Positions 34,851 to 47,776 of a DNA stretch of 64,000 bases are shown here, piece by piece; positions within the stretch are counted from its first letter, which is position 1, and the number at the start of each line of letters is the position of its first letter. The stretch is from CAYWBW01 sp964456745 (lineage in GTDB: Bacteria; Patescibacteriota; Gracilibacteria; GCA-2401425; JAJOLG01), in NCBI GenBank assembly GCA_964456745.1, contig CAYWBW010000007.1, positions 3,743 through 67,742 of the forward strand, given 5' to 3'. A program made the translations under genes and the position numbers. The notes below the pieces were generated by a model. The model made no database searches. It was not told the DNA's origin and saw only the letters and a list, made by a program, of their open reading frames with translations.

Positions 34851-35180
34851 ATGAATCATAAAATAACAAATTACGACGATATTATTAATGTAGTTTCTCT
34901 GGCTTGAGAACTATGACAATCAAATCTTCAAGAACTTGAAGAAATATTCAAACCTCTTATTGAAGATAATAAATGACTTGTTATTAATTTATGAGAAGTA
35001 GATTATGTTAATTCAATGACCATTTGATTTTTAATAAATGTAATCAAAAGTAAAAAAAATACGACTATTGGAACCATATCTTCAAATGTTGCTGATATTT
35101 TTTCAGAACTGTGAATTTACAGCATTGCACAAATCCATGGCTCAGAAGAAGTAGCTATCAATAGTCTTATTGAAAAATAG
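34851..35180 (+). CDS. STAS-domain protein (anti-sigma antagonist-like)
   Basis: 109 aa. The strand-helix pattern of STAS is visible: INVVSLAGELGQSNLQELEE, KGLVINLGEVDYVNSMTIGFL with the Ser that is phosphorylated in this family (VNSM), then TIGTISSNVADIFSELGIY. Such proteins bind or release an anti-sigma kinase by partner switching. No HATPase kinase is nearby; the PP2C at 1296 is the only matching enzyme in the window. First gene of a six-gene same-strand cluster ending with mraY. Confidence 0.78.
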
Positions 35181-35189
35181 ACATTGCTT

Positions 35190-35783
35190 ATGAACAAGAT
35201 CTTAATAGCCTCAAATAACAAATGAAAAATTAGGGAAATACTTGATGCCTTGTCTGGTTTAGATTTTGAATTTTTATCTCTTAATGATTTAAACATTTCT
35301 GATGACGTAGAAGAAAATGGTGAAAGCTATGAAGATAATGCTAAAATTAAAGCTGAATTTTTTTGAAAGATTAGCGGTCTTCCCACTATAGCTGATGACA
35401 GCTGAGTAGTTGTTGAAGCTTTAAAGTGAGAACTATGAGTCAAAACCAGAAGATGGTGAGCATGAGAAAAAGCTAGTGACAAACAATGGCTTGATTATTT
35501 CATGAATAAAATGAGCAATGAAGATAATGATAAAGCAAAATTTTTTACGTCAATTGTATTTTCTGCCTGAGGTCAAAATCATATATTTAATTGAGAATGC
35601 GAAGGTATTTTATTAAAACAATTAGATCAAGAAATTGAGCAATGAATTCCTCTTTCTGCTATTTTTGTTCCAGATTGATTTAATGTCCCATATACTGTAC
35701 TATCAACCGAGGAAAAAAATAAAATTTCACACAGGGGGAAAGCAGCCACAAAGTTAAGAAAACATTTAGAAAAAATTAAATAA
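35190..35783 (+). CDS. rdgB: Non-canonical purine NTP pyrophosphatase (RdgB/HAM1)
   Basis: 197 aa, normal length. Starts at MNKILIASNNKGKIREI with the S/T-NN-K-K motif. ENGESYEDNAKIKAEF, TIADDSGVVVEALKGELGV, the catalytic DDSG, and SHRGKAATKL near the C-terminus are the family hallmarks. It removes ITP, XTP and dITP from the nucleotide pool. Start is 9 bases after the STAS stop. Confidence 0.94.
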
Positions 35784-35794
35784 AATATAAATAT

Positions 35795-36607
35795 ATGAAA
35801 ATAAATCGATTTTTTGTAGCTTTTTTAAATAAATTAATTGACATAAAACACTCTGATCAGGTTAAAGATTTTATGATCTGAAAAAAAGTTCTTATTAATT
35901 ATAAAGAAGAAAAATATGATGAACAGTATGATGCTACTCTAATTTCAATTATAGATATATGAGATCTTAAACCAGATCTTGATAAAAATTCTAGTTTTAT
36001 AAAATTACTTGAAAGTCAAGATTTAGAATTAATTAAAGAAAATAAAAAAATTGCTGAAAAGTCTTATGATACTTTTATAAATGAGTCAAAAACACTTGGA
36101 CTAGATCTAATTCCTATTAATAATATTATTTCATTTTCATGAAAAACTATACTATTTAACTATACATCAAAAGAAAGAGTAGATTTTAGAGAACTTGTTA
36201 AACAACTTGCCTTAAAACTGAAAAAAAGAATTCAATTGCGTCACGTTTGAATAAGAGATAGAGCTTCACTGATCTGATGATTTGGCATATGCTGAAGGGA
36301 ACTTTGTTGCACAAAATTTTTACGTGATATAGTCCCTGTAAAAACTGAAAGCATAAAAGTGCAAGAATTCTTTCACAAAAGTTCAGATCATTTATCTTGA
36401 GCTTGCTGAAAATTAAAATGTTGTTTAAATTATGAAATTTGACAATACAAACAGCTAAGAAAAAAAATGCCAAAATATTGAGATAAATTTACAATTAAAT
36501 GAGAAAAATGAGTAGTAGCTTGACTAGATATCTTTAACCAAAGGGTAAAAATCAAATTCGACAATAAATCTGAAGTATTTAATCTTGAGGAATTATCAAA
36601 AAAATAA
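35795..36607 (+). CDS. PSP1/RicT-like stimulator protein
   Basis: 270 aa. The C-terminal two thirds carries the PSP1 signature: RVDFRELVKQLALKLKKRIQ, LRHVGIRDRASLIGGFGICGRELCCTKFL with the conserved Cys, SGACGKLKCCLNYE, and KGEKGVVAGLDIFNQRVKI. In Bacillus RicT (YaaT) the Cys hold iron-sulfur clusters in the Ric complex affecting RNase Y; PSP1 names come from yeast. The N-terminal 100 residues are unrecognised. Overlaps the next ATG by one base (TAATG). Confidence 0.85.
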
Positions 36608-37377
36608 TGAGTATAAAAATATTATTTTTATTAGCATTAATATCACTTACAATAATTGTTGTAATTATATACAGACGCTTTTTTTTAATAAAAAAATTGA
36701 AAGAATTTGTAAAAAATGAAAAATCAAAAAAAGAAAGAAAAGCAATTAAGGAGGTTGAAAAAAAATCTATCTTAAAAGAAGAAAAAAAGAAACCAAAAGC
36801 ATGAATATTAATTCACGAACAGAAAAAAATATTATCAAAATGTGATATATTAATATCATATTGAGATTACAAAGAAGCTAAAAAACTGCTTATTTGACTT
36901 CTATCAGAAGACGAAACTAATTTTGAAATAAATCAAAAACTTTGAAGTATATCTATGCAAGAAAAACAGTATAAGCAAGCAGAGATATTTTTTTCTAAAT
37001 GTATTTTAATAAATAAAAAAGATGCTGCCGTTTTTACCGATCTTTGATTTTGTTTTTTTAATTTATGACAATATAATGATGCAATAGAAAGTTATAAATA
37101 TGCAATTAAACTAGATCCAATGCATTCTTGAAGACATACAAATATTTGAAAGGTTTACTTTGTAGTACACGATTACCTAAAAGCTGAACAATCATTTTTA
37201 AAAGCACTTAAAAATGATCCAACTAATACCGAAATTATGTTTACTTTGGCAGAAAATTATATTGAAATGAAAAATTTATCAAAAGCAAAAGATATATATG
37301 AAAAGATATTACAATACAAACCATACAATCAAGAAGCTATAAACTATATAAATAAATTAGAAATCAGATGAATATAA
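36607..37377 (+). CDS. TPR-repeat protein with N-terminal membrane anchor
   Basis: 256 aa. A hydrophobic helix at residues 2-22 (ILFLLALISLTIIVVIIYRR), a highly basic stretch (about 25-65), then TPR repeats from about 90: LIGLLSEDETNFEINQKL, YKQAEIFFSKCILINKKDAA, NDAIESYKYAIKLDPMHSG, LKAEQSFLKALKNDPTNTE. TPRs scaffold protein complexes on the cytoplasmic face. The start overlaps the ricT-like stop, implying coupling. Confidence 0.88.
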
Positions 37378-37406
37378 ATTTTGTATAAAAAAAATAATTA
37401 TAAAAT

Positions 37407-37556
37407 ATGAATAATATTAATTTAAAACAATTACTAAGAGATATTTTCTTTTTCTTACTTTGAATAATGACGACGTTTCTTGTCATGAATTATGTTCATT
37501 CTCCAAATGCAAATCAAAATATCCCAGTAGATTTGGATTACGAAATGCGCGAATAA
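37407..37556 (+). CDS. Small single-span membrane protein
   Basis: 49 aa. A hydrophobic helix (DIFFFLLGIMTTFLVMNYV) is followed by an Asn-rich tail ending YEMRE. It lies 29 bases after the TPR gene and 67 bases before mraY on the same strand. Probably co-transcribed; may tether to the wall-synthesis machinery. No family recognised. Confidence 0.55.
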
Positions 37557-37623
37557 TAAAAATTTAAATTAAAATCTAATTTAAATTAACCAAAGAATTA
37601 ATCTTATATTAATAATAATTTTT

Positions 37624-38664
37624 ATGGACTACATTCACCAACTAACAATCATATTCCTCTCTTCTTGATTTGCCTTCTTGATTACATTAATAATATCACC
37701 AGTTTATATAAAAACCATTGTTAAATTATGACTTTGTAAAAATATTCGAACAAATGACTCAACATGAAATATTGCAAATGTTTATAGATCTCTTCACTTA
37801 AAAAAGCAATGAACTCCAACTATGTGATGAATAATTATATGGCTATCTGTACTTTTCGTTGTAATTTTTACAAGAATATTGTCATATTTTGATATTATCG
37901 ACAAATCTCTATTAAGCAGAACTGAAGTATACTTGCCACTATTTACACTGATCACAATGTGAGTACTTTGAGCTATTGATGACTACTTAAACATAATAGA
38001 AAGCAAACATAAATGAATGGCTGTACATCCTAAAATGTTTTTTATACTACTTTTTGCCAGCATGTGAGCACTATGGTTTTATTTTAAATTATGATACACA
38101 TCTATATACATTCCTTTTGTTGGAGATACAGATATTGGCTTATGGTATATACCTCTTTTCATTTTCATAATTACATCTACTTCGCATGCAGTAAATATTA
38201 CTGATTGACTCGATTGACTTGCTTGATGACTTTTAATTATTGCTTTTACTGCCTTTTGAGCAATTGCTTTTTTTAAATGACTCCTAACACTTAGCACATT
38301 TTGCGCAGTAATAACATGAAGCATAACTGCTTTTCTTTGGAACAATGTTCCACCAGCTAGCTTTTATATGTGAGACACATGATCACTTGCCCTATGAGCA
38401 ACCCTTTGAGTAATTGCCATGATGATAGACTCGGTATTTGCCCTACCAATTATATGAGCTATATTTGTCTTCGAAACTCTCTCTGTAATTATTCAAATAA
38501 TTTCAAAAAAACTTAGAAATTGAAAAAAAGTATTTAGAGTTGCTCCAATACATCATCACTTTGAAGCAATATGATGGTGAGAAAGCATGGTAGTTATGAG
38601 GTTTTGGATAATTTGATGATTCCTTGGTATCATTGGAGTCATTGTTGGGATATTGAATATTTAA
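37624..38664 (+). CDS. mraY: Phospho-N-acetylmuramoyl-pentapeptide transferase (MraY)
   Basis: 346 aa, about ten membrane helices. Seen: KKQGTPTMGGIIIW near residue 60, MGVLGAIDDYLNI, the catalytic aspartates in AVNITDGLDGLAGG and NNVPPASFYMGDTGSLALGA, and IHHHFEAIGG-type APIHHHFEAIGGESMVVMR. It transfers phospho-MurNAc-pentapeptide to undecaprenyl phosphate, making lipid I. TGA encodes several invariant Gly in GTPTMGG and DGLDGLAGG. Confidence 0.96.
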
Positions 38665-38778
38665 ATAAATTTGCACTTACTAAATATTGAATTTAATTAA
38701 TCAAAAACCTTTGGGTTTAACAAAAAAATAAACTACCACAGATTATATTAATTTTCTTTTCAAATTTTTTATTAAACT

Positions 38779-41700
38779 CTAGGCAACATTAAGAATATCT
38801 CAACTATAAAATTCATCATTCTGAATAATTCAGTCATTTAATAATTGAAACTTATCTTTCTGGATTAAAAGATTATTATAATGTCTATGATCCCATGTTC
38901 ATTGTTTAAAAAATTCATCATAAGCAGTTGGCAATAGTTCATCTTCTGCTTCCTTCTGGTTTAACACCTCTTCATAATTTCAATTTTGTAATTTTCTTAC
39001 CCATTTTTGTTTCATTTCTTCTAAGAAACTTTGAGGATATTTACTTATAAGTTTATAATAAGTTATATCATAGTGTGTTTTATACTCATTATCAATTCTA
39101 TGAGGTCTATCCTCTGCTTGATATTGTTCTACATAATCCCTAGGTAAATCATCAAAAATTAATGTCTTTCAAGCTGTAAATGTAACTCACTGAATTCAAG
39201 CAGAAGTAGAAATTATTAATTTCCTATCTTTTGCTTTTTGGAAAGTTATTCTTTCATAATCCAGTGCTAATATTGGTGATCAATCTTCACACTCAATTGG
39301 GTACCCATTTTCATCCAATGCCCATCATCAATCAGGAAGTTTCATATATTTTATTGGCTTTCAATTAATTCATTTCTTTTCTCATTCACTATTTGTTATT
39401 CATGTATAACTAGCAGGATTTAAATCCTTAAACATTTTTGCATATTTTTTAGCTTGTGCATTATATCTGCAAAATATTATAGGCTTCCTTCACTCGCTTA
39501 ATGATTTATTTACAATTCTTTTCATTTCATCATCTTTTTGATTATCTCATCTTTCTCAAATATAATCTAAATTATTTACCGTTTGACGAAGTGCATGCTG
39601 TTTAGCCATTAAATTTCACGAGCCTCTTAATCAATCAAGTTTTGCAATTTTATCCTTTGGAACATACTTATCATTTTTCTCACACCATTTTCACCAATTC
39701 AAAAACATTTCATAAACTGAATAGCACTGAGACTTACCAAGCTCAAAACTTCAATGTTCATTGTGATCAATATAATTCTTTTTTGGCAACCTGTCTTTTT
39801 GTTCTTCCAAAGAAATACTTGTATCAAGCTCTTCCATTACATCTTGTTTTTTAAATCTTATTACACTTGATTGTGCTAATAAATTAAGAGCTTTTAGAGC
39901 TTGTGGATCATCTTCAGGAAAAGCTTCTTCAAAAGCACTATCACTTACAAACCTTAGATCTAAAGGATTGATATTGTGCATCATTCTTCTGAATGATTTT
40001 GGATCTTTAAACGGAGAAGCACTAAGCATTAGTAAAAAATTTCATTCAAGTTTCATTGCTCATTGGGTTTGCTTACTATTAAGATTTTTCCTGCTATGGG
40101 CTTCATCATAAACAATGAATCAATCTCAATCTCTTGAAAGTAATTCAAATCTTTCTTCATCATCAATTTGCTGTAAAAAATCAATATTTGTAACAATATG
40201 ACCTGAAGGCTTATCTCTAAGCTTCTTTTTTCTATCTTCTTGGGACATGTTTTGAAGAACTAACATACTAGGATGTTTCAAAAATTTTCTAGCTTCTTCT
40301 CACCATGTGGATACTACAGCATTTGGGGATATTATTAATGCTTTTTTTCAATTAATTGTTACTAATGAAACCACTGTTTTTCAAAGTCATGGTTCATTTG
40401 CCAATATTACTCACGGCTCTCATGCTTCAATTTTTCTTTGTATTTCACAGATACAGTATTTTTGAAAAAAATATAAAGAAGTATCTTCATTTATATTATC
40501 AAATTTAAGCTCATTAATATATGTAAAATGTGTAAGTGTATCAACTAAAATTTTTGTCACTACCTCACTACTTGATCTATTAGATAATGTTTCAATATAT
40601 TCACATCAATCTTCAAATGAATGTGTAAATTTTTTTATTAGTACGTGTTGTGTATTTCTGAGAAGCAGGTTATATCTTTGTTCATCTTCTAATATTCATT
40701 CAGTTATTTCTTCTCTTAATCATGATAATAAAGTAATTAATGCCTCTATGTCATTTGATTCTCATATTTGCCTTACTTCAAAATTAAATTCCTTACTTCG
40801 CAGCTCATCTTTTGTGTTTAATGATATAAATCTAAATTCATTTTTTTGTCATATTTTGAGCGGTATTACAGCCATAAAGTATCATTTTTCATCTACTTTT
40901 ATTCTTCTATTGTAATCTCATCATATGTACACGAAATCAGCTCATAGAGCTTTTCATTTTAAGATAAAAGTATTACCCTCTGTTTCTTTAGGTAGCTGAT
41001 ATGTAATTTCTGGATTCTTAAGCTTCGTATTATATTTTAAGTATATATCAAATCTGGACTCTGAAATTCTTGAATGAAATGCCTTAAAACCTGTACTTAT
41101 TAGTTTATTTATATCATCTTCACTAAATTCTGGATGTGCAAATTGAATATAAAACTTTAACTTAAGTGGATCATCTCTTAAAAGTGAAATTGCATCTTCT
41201 AAACCGAGTCACGACAATTTTTCAAAATATTCATCTAAAATAAATTCTTTAGAATTTCAAGCAAGCTCTCTCCATTTTTTTAACTGACCAGCTCGTCAAT
41301 CTATTAAAAAGGCTTTTCATATTCTTAATAAATATGTCTGTGGTATTATTTTCTCTGAATTTGAACATTTAAATGGATTACCTACTGCTGTAGTAACCTT
41401 TCAATTATTTGCTTTAGTACAGGATTCATAATCATATTTTGCATTTTTTATAAAATATTCTTTATGATTCATTTCCTCAATTCAAACAAGCTCTCTCCAT
41501 TTTTTTAGCGAATCAACTCCTCAACCTGTTCAAAAAACTTTTCATAATTGATTTAAATAACCTTGTATTCACATTTTCTCTAAATTTGAACACTTAAATA
41601 GATTATATGTACCTGTATTAACCTTTCAATTATTTGCTTTGGCACAAGATTCGTAATCATATCTTGCATTTTTTATAAAATACTGCCTAGTATTCATTTC

Positions 41701-42432
41701 TTCAATTCAAGCAAGTTTTTTCCATTTTTTTAGCGAATCAACTCCTCAACCTGTTCAAAAAACTTCTCACAATTCACCTAAATATTTTTTTACTCCTATT
41801 TTCTCTAAATTTGAACACTTAAATGGATTATCTGTACCTGTATTAACCTTTCAATTATTTGCATAATTACAAGATTCATAATCATATCTTGCATTTTTTA
41901 TAAAATACTGCCTAGTATTCATTTCTTCAATTCAAGCAAGTTTTTTCCATTTTTTTAGTTGATCAATTTTCAATTTTATTCAAAAAGCCCTTCACAATTT
42001 GCTTAAATAACCTTTTGTTCAAACACTATTTCAATTTGAGTCTTTAAATAAATTTCTTGTTCCCTGATTAACTCTTCAATTATTTACACTATAACAAGAT
42101 CCATAGTCATATCTTGCATTTTTTATAAAATATTCTCTATTATTCATATCATTTTCTTTACTTTCTGTTCATTTTTTTCTTAACACATTTGACAAATCAC
42201 CTCTTAATTTAGTCGCAACTAATACAATGTCAGAACTTAATTCAATAGAAGCCTCTAAAGATCAAGATTGTATTCAATCAATAATTTGCAAAGCATTGGT
42301 AGCTCTTTTTAAAACTAAATTTCAAATACTATAAATATTATCTCAAGATTCTTGCATTTTATCATACAATGACAAAGCATTCTGTTCCAACCTAGTTAGT
42401 GGCAAACCTCTAATATTTTCACTTATCAACAT
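38779..42432 (-). CDS. SNF2-type DEAH helicase with four 75-aa N-terminal repeats
   Basis: 1217 aa. About 95 unassigned residues, then four tandem repeats of exactly 75 residues (about 96-395) each starting with an M(N)..(E/Q)YFIKNA(R/K)YDY motif and ending KKW(K/R)(K/E)L.G. After an unassigned 280-residue region come helicase motifs: Walker A VILANEPGLGKTVVSLVT (about 680), VYDEAHSRKN (DEAH, about 775), LMLSASPFKD, C-terminal KPIIFCRYNAQAKKYAK, and EQYQAEDRPHRID, the SNF2 motif VI (QAxDRxHRIG-like). SNF2 enzymes remodel protein-DNA or act in phage defence (for example DISARM). The repeats are of unknown fold, perhaps DNA binding. Confidence 0.82.
41248..42147 (-). repeat. Four tandem 225-bp coding repeats in the SNF2 gene
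   Basis: Repeat starts at 42147, 41922, 41697 and 41472 are exactly 225 bp apart with no indel, and the two middle units are nearly identical at DNA level. The first and last are more diverged. Each encodes Y-F-I-K-N-A..YDYESC...NNGKV...NPFKCSN...KKW. Such exact period and similarity imply recent duplication or gene conversion. Confidence 0.85.
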
Positions 42433-42754
42433 TTTTTTAAATTTTTTTAATCAATATTTAAGTTTATAACTTTATCATTATAAATAAGTACTGTCAATGT
42501 TAAAAACTAGACAATTTTCTAAAATCTAAATTGACTTGTTCACCTTTAATAAAATTAAAAAACGTGTTATAATTAAATATCTCAACACTATTTCATCAAT
42601 AGTGAAACTTCTAGATTAGAAAAACAAATTTTAAATTTAAAAATTAGGATTTAATATTTATTTAAAAAAATTATAAAAATTCCAAAAATTAAAAATTTAC
42701 ACAGCAAATCTAAAGTTTCTATCTAATTTATAATATACTAAAAAGACCCACTTC
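42433..42754. other. 322-bp spacer between PBP1A and the SNF2 gene
   Basis: Very AT-rich, no ORF with coding character in either strand. It holds the likely promoter of the SNF2 gene (42469-42497) and a small stem CACTATT/AATAGTG around 42587-42605 that is not followed by a T-run on the minus strand. An unrecognised small RNA is possible but nothing specific supports it. Confidence 0.4.
42469..42497 (-). promoter_or_regulatory. Promoter of the SNF2-type helicase gene
   Basis: Minus strand TTGACA (42492-42497), 17-base spacer, TAAAGT (42469-42474), about 37 bases before the ATG. A separate promoter means the helicase is not simply read from the upstream PBP gene. Confidence 0.5.
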
Positions 42755-45700
42755 TTACCTCACATCCACTGAAACCTTCCTAGATTTCAATACCTTTTTA
42801 TTTTTATAATACTGTTTAGCATAAACTAAATATTCTCACTTCTGAGGAGATTGCCAAGTAAGATAAAATACTCATGTAGAATTTCAATCAAAATTATCTA
42901 CAAGTGATATAATATCTTCTTTGTCCTCTCAGGTAAGAGAAGTATATCTAGCTACAACTTCAATTTTTTCGATTTCTGAAAATTTAGAATAAGGCATAAG
43001 TAGCTGAATCTCAGCCGGAGAAAGCGCAATAATCTTATTATCAAGCTCAATTGTAATACCATTTCATATATCACTTGATTTTCTAATACTTTCGAAAGTA
43101 ATTTCATCTTCTGATTTGTTTCATGTTTTATCATATGCAATTACTTTTAGATTGTGCTCTCATACCATTTTTGGAACTTCGAAAAATAGAGCAAATGGTG
43201 CATTTTTCACTGTTCCCACCTCTTTATCATTTAAATAAAATACGAGCTTACTTATATCACTTCAAATATCATAACTCAATGTTTTTAATTCATAAGTTGA
43301 TCATGCTATTAATTTTTGACTATTTTCTGGCTTAACAATTTCAGTAAATGGTGGAATGTCATCTTTTCAAATTTCAACTTCAAACTCTTTTTTTCAAACA
43401 TTGTACAAACTATCATATGCTAAAATCTTAATATTGTATTTAAATCATATTTTGAAATCTTCATCTAATTTTATTTCTCATTTATAAGGATAATCATATT
43501 GAGTATCAACAAGCTCTCAATCTAAATAATATTCTAATTTCAATATTCTATATTCAACTGACACATCAGGCATTACACTAAATCATTTTTTTGAAACAAA
43601 ACTTCAAGGCTTTGGAGAAATAATTGAAATTACCGGCTTATTTCCTGTATTTTTTCTTGTGTGAACATCATCTGATGACTCAGGAGACTTGGATAAAACA
43701 CTAGTAATTCAGCTTTTTTTCAAAAAAGATTCTCAATTTTTTTCAAGCCACTCAATAACTGGATCTTCCCATTTCGTGCTTCATATTCTTAAAGAATGCA
43801 TTTCCAAAATTGCAGTCTTAGTAATAGCTTCTTCTGGTGTAAATGCAGTTGGTAATTTTTTAGACACAGTATCTATTTCAATAAAAGAAATGGAATCATC
43901 ATACTCCTTTGGAGAATTAATTTCTGCAAAAACTCAATTTTCTATTAAATTTGACGGAGTATCTTTTTGCGGCAGCTTTCATGACAATCGTGATACCTTA
44001 ATATACTTAATTCCTTCAGGTATCTCGAAATCTTCCACATCTAAATCTTCATGTAAGTATGACATAAATTCATGCCAAGTTTTAGCAGACACATCCCATC
44101 AACTAGCTTTAACAGACATAGGCGCACCATTATTATTTCAAGACCACACTACTGTCGCATATTGCGGAGTATACCCAACAGTCCATCAATCAAGAGGCAT
44201 AATTTTTCAATCTTTGTTTCAAGATTTTTTCATACGTTTATTTGATGTTCATGTTTTTACTGCATTACTCCTGTCACCTAGCTGAAGTCTAGAATTCCAT
44301 CATGCTCATCTAGAATCTTTATCTGCAAGCATATCTGTAATTTGATATGCAACCTGATCATCCATAATTAATGGTAGCTTCTCGTCATGTTTTAATTCTT
44401 CTAAAATAGTTCAGTTTTTTGTTAAAATCTTTAATATTGGTTTACTTTCAATTTTTTTTCAATTATTAGCAAAAACAATATAAGCACTTAACAGTTCTTC
44501 TGCTGTAACATCAACTGTTCAAATCGGAAGAGATGCTCAATACCAATTTGCATCTTTTGTAAATTTAATTCAAAGCGATTTAGATATATCATAAGTCTTT
44601 TGTATTCATCATACAATTCAAGCTTTTATTGCTGTGATATTTCTTGAATGTCATAATGCTTTTCTTATAGACATAGGTCACATAAATTTTCAATCAAAAT
44701 TTTGTGGTATATATTCTTCTCCTGATTCTCAAAAATCTGTTTCAGTATCAAAAATAATTGTTGATGGAGAATATCAAGAAAGAAGCATTGATGCATAAGC
44801 AAAAGGTTTAAAAGTTGAACCAGCCAATCTTTTTTGTCTTGTTACATTAACCTGTCCGTCAATTTCTTTGTCAAAAAAATCCCTACTTCATACCATAGTA
44901 AGTATTTCTCAATTTCTTGTATCAAGTGTAAGAAGCGACTGATTTTCTGAATCGAAATTTTCTTGATTATATAAAGCATTTTTCAAAACAATTTCTTCTG
45001 CCTTGTTTTGAAGCTTGAGATCCAATGAAGTAATAATTTTCAATCCTCATTCAATTAAAACCTCCTTTCAATATTTTTCTTCAATAATTTTTCTTACATA
45101 CATAACAAAATGAGGAGCATTAATATCCTCTCTAAGTTCTTTAAATTCATAATCAAACAACTCCCTCAAAGCCTTATTTTTTTTCTCTTCATCGATATAT
45201 CATATCTTAACAAGATTATCTAAGGCAAAAGAACTTCTTCATGGTAAATAAAAAACAGTAGCTCATGAATTAAGCACTATCTCTTTTGGCAAAAGCCCGT
45301 AAGACAAAGAATCATTTCAATAAAAAGCTAATAACTGCTCATAAGAATCTACTCAATCTTTTGTTATTTCATCTAAACTTATATTATTCAAACTTGTTCT
45401 TTTATTTTCTCAATAAGGAGAATAAAAAGTGGTGGCATTAGGCACAGAAGCAACAATAACACTTTCTGCTAATGTTAACTCATTTGATGATTTTCAAAAA
45501 AACTGAGTACTAGCCTGCTCTAATCAATATATACTAGATCAAAATGGAATCTGATTTAAATACATTGTAACAATCTCCTCTTTTGAATAAAAATTTTCTA
45601 TCTGAGCACTTAATATCATTTCTTTTATTTTTCTAATAATTGTTCTTTCATTAGAAAGAAATCTATTTTTTACAAATTGTTGAGTAAGTGTTGATCATCA

Positions 45701-46099
45701 ACCTTTATATTCTATAAGTCTTAATTGTCCAAGAATTGCTCTAAAAACTCAAATAAGATCTACTCACTTATGTTCAAAAAAATTTACATCCTCAAGAGCT
45801 ATAACTGCATAAATCGTATCATCTTTTATCTGCTCAAATGGAATTATCTTTCGATTTTCTTTTCAGTGAGCTGTGTATAAAACTTCTCAATTCCTATCAT
45901 AAATTGTTGATGCCTCAGGTGCTTCGTAATTTTTAATATCATCCATTGATGGAATATCACTTAAAATCCACCAAAAAAATCCAAATAATGAAATAAAAGA
46001 AAAAAGACTTAGCGCAGCAATAAAAAAAAGAAATCTTCATAAAAACGATCACTTTCATGTTTCCTTGGTCCTCCTGATTTTTGTAAAAACTTTTTTCAT
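42755..46099 (-). CDS. Bifunctional penicillin-binding protein 1A with C-terminal Ig-like domains
   Basis: 1114 aa. N-terminal cytoplasmic tail and membrane anchor (about 15-45). Glycosyltransferase GT51: VIALEDVNFFEHKGVDLIG and GGSTLTQQFVKN. Transpeptidase: catalytic Ser in AGSTFKPFAYASML, the SxN-type GHSRNITAIKAG, and KTGTS near residue 630. After about residue 800 come Ig-like domains (DVSVEYRILKLEYYLDG, TFESIRKSSDIG). Polymerises and crosslinks lipid II outside the membrane. Longer than usual (about 750-850) because of the Ig tail. TGA encodes the Gly of KTGTS. Confidence 0.95.
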
Positions 46100-46270
46100 T
46101 TACTTATGCTTAGCTCATAAACCTCCAGTCACTCTATGATCAAATTTTCCAACTTTTAACTTAGATATATCTTACTTTTTAAATTAAAAAAATAAAGGAA
46201 AGATGAAATGAAAATTGTAAATTGTAAATTAAAAATTGGAAACTATTATATATAAGAATAATTATAAAAA

Positions 46271-47701
46271 ATGACAAAAACTTCAAAAAAACTCAAAACC
46301 TACTTGATCTACACGTATTGATGCGCTATGAATTTTGCTGACACAGAAAGAATTTGTGCGCTACTTGATTCATTTGGTCTTCAGGAAGTGAAAGAACAAG
46401 AACAGGCTGATATTATCATTTTTAATACTTGTTCTATTAAAAAACAAGCTGAAGAAAAAGTATTTTGAGCATTTAAACAATTAAAAAAAATAAAAAAAGA
46501 CTCTCCGTATAAAAAATTCTGAATCACAGGGTGTATGGTAAAAAAAACCTGAATTAGAGATCAAAAAAGTAAATATTATTCAAATGATGATTTATTTAAA
46601 CGTTCTAAGTTTATTGATTTTGTTTTCAGAATATTAGATACACCTATCCTTTCTGATTTATTAGATCTTAATGAAAATTCTTTAAATACAAATAATAATA
46701 TAGGCAAAACAAGTTTACTCAATGAAAACAAAAATGAATTTTTTAAATTAAAACAAAAATTTTCATCTCCTGTTCAAGCAATTATACCAATTCAAACCTG
46801 ATGTGATAATTTTTGCACATATTGCGTCGTACCTTTCACAAGATGAAGGGAATTCTCTAGATCAACAGATGACATTATCAAAGAGGTAAAAATCTGAGTA
46901 AAAAGAGCTAAAAAAGAAATAATGCTTGTTGGGCAAAATGTAAACTCTTATTGAAAATGATTAGCTAGCACTAAGAAAAAATGGGATGAACAAAATTCTA
47001 AATGGCAAAAATGAAAAGAAAAAACTCCATTTACAATATTACTCGAACAAATATCCAAAATTAATTGAGTTGAAAGAATTAGATTTCAATCTTCAAATCC
47101 TCATGATATGACAGATGATATTATTGAAATCATTACAAAAGAAAAAAAAATTATGCCAAATTTGCATTTTGCACTGCAATCATGAAATGATGAAATACTT
47201 AAAAAAATGAGAAGAATGCACAGTTTAAGTGACTATAAAATCATTGTTGAAAAAATAAAATCTAAAGACCCTGAATTTTTCATTTCCACAGACATAATAG
47301 TTTGATTTCCATGAGAAAGTGAAAAACAATTTCAAGATACCTTAAAAGCAGTAAATGATTTACAATTTGATATGATTTATATATCAAAATACTCTGCAAG
47401 AAAATGAACCTATGCATGAGACAAATTAAAAGATAACATTTCTAAAGAAGTTAAAAATAAAAGATGGCATCTTGTAAACAATTTACTTATCAATATCTTA
47501 AAAAAAAGACTATCAAGTTTTATTTGAAAAAGTGTAAAAGTCCTCATTGAAAAAATTGACAATGAACTTTGTGAATGAAAAAATGAATATAATTTTATTT
47601 GCAGATTTAAAAACAAAAATTTTAAAATTTGAGATATTATTGATATAAATATTACTTGAAAAACTAAATGGGCTTTAGTTTGACAATCAAGCACAATATA
47701 A
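46271..47701 (+). CDS. miaB: tRNA methylthiotransferase MiaB family
   Basis: 476 aa. N-terminal UPF0004 domain with YTYGCAMNFADTERI, NTCSIKKQAEEK and KFGITGCMV (three Cys of the auxiliary cluster), radical-SAM CxxxCxxC in QTGCDNFCTYCVVPFTRGRE at about residue 178, then LVGQNVNSYG, FALQSGNDEILKKMRR and STDIIVGFPGE, and a C-terminal TRAM-like segment. It thiomethylates i6A37 in tRNAs reading U-initial codons. MiaB versus MtaB assignment rests on NTCS and GQNVNSY. Confidence 0.92.
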
Positions 47702-47748
47702 CAGCATTTTGTCAATTATGTTTCCTACTAAATTATCACTTTTTCTGC

Positions 47749-47754
47749 TATAAT
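47749..47754 (+). promoter_or_regulatory. Extended -10 like element before the 824-aa gene
   Basis: A perfect TATAAT stands 23 bases before the ATG at 47777, in the 75-base gap after miaB. The -35 match 17 bases upstream is poor, so only the -10 is supported. Confidence 0.4.
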
Positions 47755-47776
47755 ATAGGGAAATATAAATAAATAA

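Noticed and set aside
41248..42147. Regular 225-bp repeats considered as CRISPR or satellite
   Set aside because: They keep an open frame, have no unique spacers and encode a protein repeat.
43689..44285. 198-aa plus-strand ORF
   Set aside because: Antisense to the transpeptidase and following part of PBP1A.
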